NCBI GenBank assembly: GCA_947452315.1
Contig: CANGCX010000001.1
Coordinates: 1-64,000 of the forward strand
Direction: 5' to 3'
Source of the DNA: Opitutia bacterium
Lineage (GTDB): Bacteria; Verrucomicrobiota; Verrucomicrobiia; Opitutales; Opitutaceae
DNA length: 64,000 nucleotides
Both the position numbers and the translations under genes were made by a program. The stretch's first letter is position 1; the number at the start of each line of letters is the position of its first letter. The notes beneath the pieces were generated by a model that was not told the origin of the DNA, ran no database searches, and saw nothing but the letters and a program-made list of their open reading frames with translations. Below are positions 57,952 to 64,000 of the stretch, in pieces.

Positions 57952-60786
57952 TTAGAACTGGGTTTTGAGTCCAACCCGGAACATGCGGCCGACTTGGTCA
58001 TAGAGACCGACATCGGTTGGGAGCGGGGTGGCGCCGCCGGATTTGGGCGCGTAAACTAGGCCTTTATCTAGGACGTTTTGCACATTGAGATAAATTTCTA
58101 GGTCTTTGCGACCAAGGCGTAATTTGTAACCGACTTGAGCATCGACGTAGTTGGCGGATGTTACGTCGTTAAAATCGGTGGTTACACCGAGGATGCGGGT
58201 CTTGTCCCAAGTCATTGCACCGATGTAGCGATTTTGCACAAATGCAGTGTAACGGTCGCGAGAGTAATTAACTGATAAAGTGCCGCGCACGCGAGGAAGT
58301 GCGGTGGTACCGGAGGTGGCGTTGGCAGTAGCATTGCCCGCTTGGTTCAACATAGTGACGAGCGGGGAAATTTGGGTGTATTCGTCGACATAGCCGCCCA
58401 ATGCACGGACAGTGAGATTGCCTGGCCTAGACCCGCGGAACCAAGACGAAAGCGGAATGCGGTAGCTAGCTTCGACATCAGTGCCGCGGTAAAACTCTGA
58501 GTTCAAGTTAACCGGGGAGGTCTGCGTGCGGATTACCGCGCGAGGGTCGGCATTTGTGGATCCACGCGTGACGAAGGCACATAGCGGAGACGCGGGATTT
58601 AAATCGCATTCGCGTACCGCGTTGGCACCACCGGCGTTGAAGATAGCGTCGTCGATTTTAATAGTATAAAAATCAACCGCGAGGTTGAAGCCTGTAAGCC
58701 AGGATGGTTGGTAGACAAAACCCACTACGGTAGAATTTGCGGTCTCGGGTTTCAGATCGCGGTTGCCCATGGCGATATTGGGCACGCCAGAGTAGGTCTT
58801 GCCCGTGCCGCCAGGAAAGTTGTCGTTAATTACGCCGTTAGTCTGGACGCCAGCCGAGAATAATTCGTTGAGGTTGGGGGCGCGGATGTCGTGAGAGCGG
58901 GAGCCACGGAAGCGAAAATCAGAGGAAATTTGCCATACTAGACCGGCTTTCCAAGTGTTGGCATCGCCACTGGTCGAGTAGTGCGTGCTGCGGCCAGCTA
59001 GGGTCGCTGTTACGCGTTTGGCTAGGAAGAGATCTTTGACGATTGGAATTTGAGTCTCGACGAATTTTTCCAAGATTTTGTAGCCGCCACTGAATGGCTG
59101 AGTGTTGGCAAGGCGGTAGGCGCCAGCGGCTGACATAGCGTTGGGCGTGGTGGTAGATGTTAGGTCGCGCCATTGCAGACCCGTAGCCACGGATACGGCG
59201 CCGGCAGGGAGCTTGAAAAGGTCGCCGGTAAGGTTGGTGTCGGCGACATTTTGAACCGTGTAGTTGTCGTATTCGGAGCGACCCATCACGAAATCAAGCG
59301 CGGCTTTGGAGGGAGCGCCTGTGCCGAAAGGATTGAAGGGGGCGCATGCGGGGTTCGTCGAGGCGCTAGCGCATATGATCTGACCGTTGACCAAAATGGC
59401 GTCAGCGGCGGCGGTCATGTTGGCGGTGATGAGATTATTGGTGACTGGAATGCGTAGATCGTTGCTACCCCACTGATAGGAGGTTTCCCATGACCAATCG
59501 CCGATTTTGGCGATAATGCCTGCGAGGCCGCGGAGATTTTGGTCGTTGATGTGTGACTCGGTTAGCCCGCGCTCAAGGGTGAGCCGGTTCATGGTGAGTG
59601 ACGTCACTCCCAATGTGTTCATCTGCGCGAGGAGTGTCGGAGCGAACTGCGCGAGATAGGCGTTGTTGTTTTTGATAGTAAGGGTGTGCGTGGTGGGACT
59701 GTTTTGCACGTCCATCTGCGATTCACCGTAGGATCCTTCAAGAAAGAAGGTTACTTTATCAGTTAACTTGTAATCCGAGCGGGCAAACATGGCTTTGCGG
59801 GTGAGCGGACGTACAATTTCTTGCGACGTACCGACGCGGAAACCGTCGCCGCCATTTTGGAATCCCCCGGTGGTCCCTATGGTTGTGGAAATCGTGCCAT
59901 AGTTATAGGGCTGTTGAACGCCGCCGGGGCCGAACATGATGCCGCGGATCAAAGCGTTGTTAGCGGTTGTGCCGCCCACACCTGTGACAATAAGCCCGCC
60001 CGGGGTATAGGGGGTGCGAATGTCATTCGCGCGGACTACTTTTGAAGTGTTGGTGGGGTCGGGAATTTGGTTAGGCTCGCTAGTGCGGGTGGATCGGCCA
60101 TCACCGTTAACACCTTCATTGACGAGATACTCGGCGCCGAAAATGAAGTGACCGCGCGAGCCCAGATAATCGGTGCCGTAGCTTAATAAGGTTTTGTATT
60201 CCTTATTATCTCCGGCTTCGGCGACCCCGTAGACAAAGTCGGCTTTTACGCCGGTAAATTCTTTGTTAAGCACAAAATTAATTACACCGCCGACTGCATC
60301 GGAACCGTAGGCGGCTGAGGCGCCGCCATTGACGATATCCACATGGTCTACCAAGCCTTGCGGTATCAGGTTGGCGTCGACTTGTCCCGTCGGGCCGCTA
60401 GGCGTGTAGCGACGACCATCGAGCAACGTGAGGGTACGAGTAACACCAAGTCCGCGCAAATTGAGGAAGTTGGCACTGTTATTGCCGGTACCACCGCCGA
60501 CCGTTTGCCCACCACCCGGGGCGATTGCAGGCAATTGTTTGAGACCGTCAGCCATATTTGCAGGCGCTGCGGCGATAAGATTGATGCTATCCAAAACCAA
60601 GACAGGAGCGGGTGCCGTGAACGTACTCGCACTGGCGATGTGCGTACCTGAGACGCTAAAACTCTCAAGTTTCACGATCTCATTTGATGTGTCGCTTGGG
60701 CGATTTGTCGTGGGTGCGGTTTGAGCCCGCGCGTTAAGTATAGTGAGCAGTGCACTAAGCACCACCATGGGAGTTTTTCGCGTCAT
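57952..60786 (-). CDS. TonB-dependent receptor (ORF opens at 60963; start MTRKTPMVVLSALLTILNARAQ at 60786 preferred)
   Basis: Plug 'NFLNLRGLGVTRTLTLLDGRRYTPSGPTGQVDANLIPQGLVDHVDIVNGGASAAYGSDAVGGVINFVL', C-terminal 'RMFRVGLKTQF'. Confidence 0.94.
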   Translation of the reverse strand: MTRKTPMVVLSALLTILNARAQTAPTTNRPSDTSNEIVKLESFSVSGTHIASASTFTAPAPVLVLDSINLIAAAPANMADGLKQLPAIAPGGGQTVGGGTGNNSANFLNLRGLGVTRTLTLLDGRRYTPSGPTGQVDANLIPQGLVDHVDIVNGGASAAYGSDAVGGVINFVLNKEFTGVKADFVYGVAEAGDNKEYKTLLSYGTDYLGSRGHFIFGAEYLVNEGVNGDGRSTRTSEPNQIPDPTNTSKVVRANDIRTPYTPGGLIVTGVGGTTANNALIRGIMFGPGGVQQPYNYGTISTTIGTTGGFQNGGDGFRVGTSQEIVRPLTRKAMFARSDYKLTDKVTFFLEGSYGESQMDVQNSPTTHTLTIKNNNAYLAQFAPTLLAQMNTLGVTSLTMNRLTLERGLTESHINDQNLRGLAGIIAKIGDWSWETSYQWGSNDLRIPVTNNLITANMTAAADAILVNGQIICASASTNPACAPFNPFGTGAPSKAALDFVMGRSEYDNYTVQNVADTNLTGDLFKLPAGAVSVATGLQWRDLTSTTTPNAMSAAGAYRLANTQPFSGGYKILEKFVETQIPIVKDLFLAKRVTATLAGRSTHYSTSGDANTWKAGLVWQISSDFRFRGSRSHDIRAPNLNELFSAGVQTNGVINDNFPGGTGKTYSGVPNIAMGNRDLKPETANSTVVGFVYQPSWLTGFNLAVDFYTIKIDDAIFNAGGANAVRECDLNPASPLCAFVTRGSTNADPRAVIRTQTSPVNLNSEFYRGTDVEASYRIPLSSWFRGSRPGNLTVRALGGYVDEYTQISPLVTMLNQAGNATANATSGTTALPRVRGTLSVNYSRDRYTAFVQNRYIGAMTWDKTRILGVTTDFNDVTSANYVDAQVGYKLRLGRKDLEIYLNVQNVLDKGLVYAPKSGGATPLPTDVGLYDQVGRMFRVGLKTQF

Positions 60787-60982
60787 AGTTTTGGTGAATC
60801 GGATCGTTGAAATGACCCTCGAGGGTATGTCTATAATTCCACTTAAGTCGTGGGGTAGTTTACTGGCGGCATAATACATATCGATCATGTCAACTGGAGG
60901 CTCCTTATCGAGGATTAATCTGGTGTTAGTTCGAATTTGCGAGAGGACCACGAAGATAGACAATAGTTGACCCTCTACCGTG

Positions 60983-61022
60983 CCTAAAGGACCGGGTTTT
61001 CGTGCAGCCTACTGAGATAAAT
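60983..61022 (+). repeat. intergenic repeat element, copy B
   Basis: CCTAAAGGACCGGGTTTTCGTGCAGCCTACTGAGATAAAT; 33/40 identical to copy A at 14210-14249. Confidence 0.7.
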
Positions 61023-61043
61023 GTCGAGTGACACTTATCCCAG
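61012..61043 (-). repeat. inverted repeat overlapping repeat copy B
   Basis: CTGAGATAAATGTC-GAGT-GACACTTATCCCAG; 14-bp arms, fully paired as minus-strand RNA with two G.U pairs. Confidence 0.65.
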
Positions 61044-61066
61044 GTATACGTCATTAATTTTATTTG

Positions 61067-61108
61067 ATACAAAAAACCCGCGGTGCATTCGATTGCATCC
61101 GCGGGTTG
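61067..61108 (-). terminator. intrinsic terminator of typA
   Basis: AACCCGCGG...CCGCGGGTT stem, minus strand followed by TTTTTT. Confidence 0.88.
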
Positions 61109-61131
61109 AGGGATTTAGTTTTTGGCTAAAA

Positions 61132-62946
61132 TTACTTGCCAGATTTGGCGGCTTTCTGACGGGCGCCGTTATTTAGAATGCGCTTACGTAGGCGCAGGCT
61201 CTTCGGGGTGACCTCGAGGAGTTCGTCGGCGGCGATGTATTCAATTGCACGCTCCAAGCTGAATTTGGCAGCTGGAATAAGGCCCGTGGCGACACCAGAA
61301 CCCTGCGAACGAAAGTTCGTGAGGGCCTTTTCGCGGACGGCGTTACAGGCAATATCTTCGTTGCGAGGATTCTCGCCCAGGATCATGCCTTCGTAAACTT
61401 GTTCGCCAGGACCGACGAAGAGTTTGCCGCGTTCCTGCACCATGAGCAGTGCGTAGGTGGTGGTTTCGCCCGCTTCGGTCGCGATTAGCGTACCGGTGAG
61501 TCGCGTGAGCACTTCGCCTGCGTAGGGGCCGTATTCTTTAAACAAATGGCTTGTTATGCCACGCCCACTGGTGGCGTTGATCACGTCGATTTCCATGCCG
61601 ATGAGACCACGCGTGGTGATGGTCGCCTCGATCATGGTAGAGTGCGAAAGCTTCTCCATGTTCGTGAGCTGGCCTTTGCGGTTGGCTAGATTTTGCATCA
61701 CGGAACCGACGCACTCATCTGGCACCTCAACCCACACCGTCTCGTAGGGTTCGTGGCGAACACCGTCTACGATCTTCTCGATCACGGTCGGGCGAGACAC
61801 GACAAGCTCAAAGCCTTCGCGGCGCATCGTTTCGACGAGTACGGCTACCTGCATGGCGCCGCGGGCTTTGACGTTAAATACGCCGGCCTTGTCGGAATCT
61901 TCGATGTAGATAGAAACATTGGTCTTCAACTCGCGCATGAGGCGTTCGCGGAGCTGACGTGAGGTGACGAGTTTGCCTTCTTGGCCGACGAGCGGTCCGT
62001 CGTTAACGGAGAACTGCATCTCCAGCGTCGGAGGATCAATTTGGGTGAAGGGCAGGGCGTGCGCATCTTCGGCGACCGCTAGGGTGTCACCAATATCGAC
62101 GTCTTCAAAGCCAGCAAGGCCGATGATGTTGCCCGCGTAGGCCGACTCGACTTCGCGCTGACCAAGACCAGTGAATTCAAAGATCTTGGTGATTTTAGAA
62201 CGGATACGTTTACCGTCAGTGTTACGGACAACGAACACAGGGTCGCCGACTTTAACGACACCGCCTAGGATCTTGCCGACGGCGATACGCCCGACGTAAT
62301 CAGACCAATCGATGTTGGAGACGAGCATGTGGAACGGCTCGTCGGGCTTTGCGAATGGCGGTGGGACGTGGTCGATGATTGTCTGGAAGAGGGGGGTCAT
62401 GTCCTTTTTCTCTTCGCCTAACTTGTACATCATGTAGCCATCGCGGCCGGATCCGTAAACGACAGGTGCATCAAATTGTTCTTCGGTGGCTTCGAGTTCC
62501 ATCAGGAGCTCAAGGACCTTGTCGTACATCTTGGCTGGGTCAGCGTTATCACGATCGATCTTGTTAATGACGATTACTACCTTCAGGCCGTGCGCGAGGG
62601 CTTTACGAAGCACAAAGCGCGTCTGCGCTTGAGGACCGTCATAAGCGTCGATGACCAAGAGCACGCCATCGACCATGCGGAGGGCACGTTCAACTTCGCC
62701 GCCGAAGTCGGCGTGGCCAGGGGTGTCGAGAATGTTAACGATCTTACCCTGCCAGTGAACCGAGGTGTTCTTGGCTTTGATCGTGATGCCCTTCTCCTTC
62801 TCAAGGTCCATGGAGTCCATGGCACGCTCCGTGACTTGTTGGTTGGCGCGATAAACGCCACCTTCTTTGAGGAGCTTGTCGACGAGCGTGGTTTTGCCGT
62901 GGTCGACGTGAGCAATGATAGCGATGTTACGGATGTTCTGATTCAT
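61132..62946 (-). CDS. typA: ribosome-associated translational GTPase TypA/BipA
   Basis: 'NIRNIAIIAHVDHGKTTLVDKLL', 'ERAMDSMDLEKEKGITI', 'DTPGHADFGGEVERAL', C-terminal TypA domain. Confidence 0.97.
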   Translation of the reverse strand: MNQNIRNIAIIAHVDHGKTTLVDKLLKEGGVYRANQQVTERAMDSMDLEKEKGITIKAKNTSVHWQGKIVNILDTPGHADFGGEVERALRMVDGVLLVIDAYDGPQAQTRFVLRKALAHGLKVVIVINKIDRDNADPAKMYDKVLELLMELEATEEQFDAPVVYGSGRDGYMMYKLGEEKKDMTPLFQTIIDHVPPPFAKPDEPFHMLVSNIDWSDYVGRIAVGKILGGVVKVGDPVFVVRNTDGKRIRSKITKIFEFTGLGQREVESAYAGNIIGLAGFEDVDIGDTLAVAEDAHALPFTQIDPPTLEMQFSVNDGPLVGQEGKLVTSRQLRERLMRELKTNVSIYIEDSDKAGVFNVKARGAMQVAVLVETMRREGFELVVSRPTVIEKIVDGVRHEPYETVWVEVPDECVGSVMQNLANRKGQLTNMEKLSHSTMIEATITTRGLIGMEIDVINATSGRGITSHLFKEYGPYAGEVLTRLTGTLIATEAGETTTYALLMVQERGKLFVGPGEQVYEGMILGENPRNEDIACNAVREKALTNFRSQGSGVATGLIPAAKFSLERAIEYIAADELLEVTPKSLRLRKRILNNGARQKAAKSGK

Positions 62947-63066
62947 AGCGCGGAGACGTTCTGTTCTTTGGAAAAGAGAAGAACGTGCTCTCCACCTCCG
63001 CCGAAGGCAAGGCCGAAGGCGGTTTGAAGCCGAAAAGACACTTATAGCCCTGTGGGGCTGTAAATA

Positions 63067-63954
63067 TCAGAGCAGAAACTTGCGTTCGCGTAGCCAGTAA
63101 AGACATTGTTCAGCCCAAGGTGGAGCCGGCTTACCGGGGCGACCGAGGCCGAGACCGTGAGCGCCTTTTTCATAAATATGCAGAGAATACGGCACATGCG
63201 CAACCCGTAGCGCTGACGCGAAGAGATGGGCATTTTCCACGGGAACTGTTTTGTCTTCCATCGTATGCCAGATAAACGTGGGGGTAGTTTGCGCCGTGAC
63301 CTGCAACTCGCTGGAGAGATAGCGAACCAGCTCAGGATCAGGATTTTCGCCGAGTAGATTTTTTCGCGAACCCACGTGACCGAATTCTAATAAACTGATC
63401 ACAGGATAGCACAAAATAGCGACATCTGGACGAGAACTCTCGCGCTCAACCAAATCGGCATCGTCTGGTTTTCCTGCATCGAAGTGCGTCGCCAAGCTCG
63501 AGGCTAAATGCCCGCCGGCTGAAGAACCGATCACGCCAATCCGTGCCGGATCGAGTCCATCGCGCTTGGCCCATGTGCGCAACAATCGTAAAGCGCGCGC
63601 CGCATCGTTCAGCATCGCTGGATGCCGATACCCCGCCGAACCCAAACGGTATTTAAGGACGTAGCAGGTGACGCCTTGCGCAGCAAACCACTCAGCGTAA
63701 CCCGCGCCTTCGTGGTCGGCTAGATGGGCATAACCGCCACCGGGCAAGACAAGCAACGAAGCGCCGTTAGCCTTACCCGCGGCTGGGGCAAATAAGGTGA
63801 GCGTGGGAATATCTTGAGGTTTTTCTCCTAGTGCTCCCGGAGCTGCCTTACTCCAAAGAGGTACCGCTGGGGCCAAAGGAGCGGCGAATAACGAGGTGGA
63901 AAAAATAATCGCGATAAAGCCAAACCAGACGCCGGGATTTTTTGATAACTTCAT
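63067..63954 (-). CDS. secreted alpha/beta hydrolase (acetylxylan-esterase/lipase-like)
   Basis: Signal peptide, 'LLVLPGGGYAHLADHEG', 'IGVIGSSAGGHLASSLATH', 'FIWHTMEDKTVPVENA', 'HIYEKGAHGLGLG'. Confidence 0.88.
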   Translation of the reverse strand: MKLSKNPGVWFGFIAIIFSTSLFAAPLAPAVPLWSKAAPGALGEKPQDIPTLTLFAPAAGKANGASLLVLPGGGYAHLADHEGAGYAEWFAAQGVTCYVLKYRLGSAGYRHPAMLNDAARALRLLRTWAKRDGLDPARIGVIGSSAGGHLASSLATHFDAGKPDDADLVERESSRPDVAILCYPVISLLEFGHVGSRKNLLGENPDPELVRYLSSELQVTAQTTPTFIWHTMEDKTVPVENAHLFASALRVAHVPYSLHIYEKGAHGLGLGRPGKPAPPWAEQCLYWLRERKFLL

Positions 63955-64000
63955 AAAGTAAGGGGTCCACGAAGTATGTTATTATTACTTCCATTGGCAA

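Noticed and set aside
62476-63027. 183-codon plus-strand ORF antisense to typA
   Set aside because: Covers the highly conserved GTPase domain on the opposite strand; composition is that of an antisense shadow.

Overview
This 64 kb window looks like an ordinary chromosomal segment of a Verrucomicrobiota (Opitutales/Opitutaceae-like) bacterium. The taxonomic call is inference from gene content and style. About 45 protein-coding genes can be supported. They include tilS (3' part), ftsH, a DinG-type helicase, an SPC-type P1B ATPase, leuCD, an ExbB/ExbD pair, ppk2, glutathione peroxidase, two TonB-dependent receptors, a sugar-acid catabolism cluster (KDG kinase, Ldh-family and D-2-hydroxyacid dehydrogenases, GlcD), smc, hisG, aguB/aguA, rpsA, a group-2 sigma factor, trpE, glgC, lgt, a CNNM/CorC-like protein, gcvT/gcvH, an RND efflux pair, a dicarboxylate symporter, a DsbA-like/MauE redox cluster and typA/bipA. 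I saw no convincing tRNA, rRNA, CRISPR array, prophage or transposase. The least explained signals are: (1) a 40-nt intergenic element present twice (14210-14249 and 60983-61022, 33/40 identical, ungapped, counted by eye), with a related motif upstream of the other TonB-receptor gene; (2) a 59-codon membrane ORF (56958-57137, minus), below the supplied ORF cutoff, between a DsbA-like and a MauE-like gene; (3) a charged, proline-rich insertion in SMC next to the C-terminal head; (4) a DUF1826-like protein with an HxD...H pattern; (5) a ceramidase-like/TonB-receptor/hydrolase locus. No clearly new multi-gene defence or mobile system was found.
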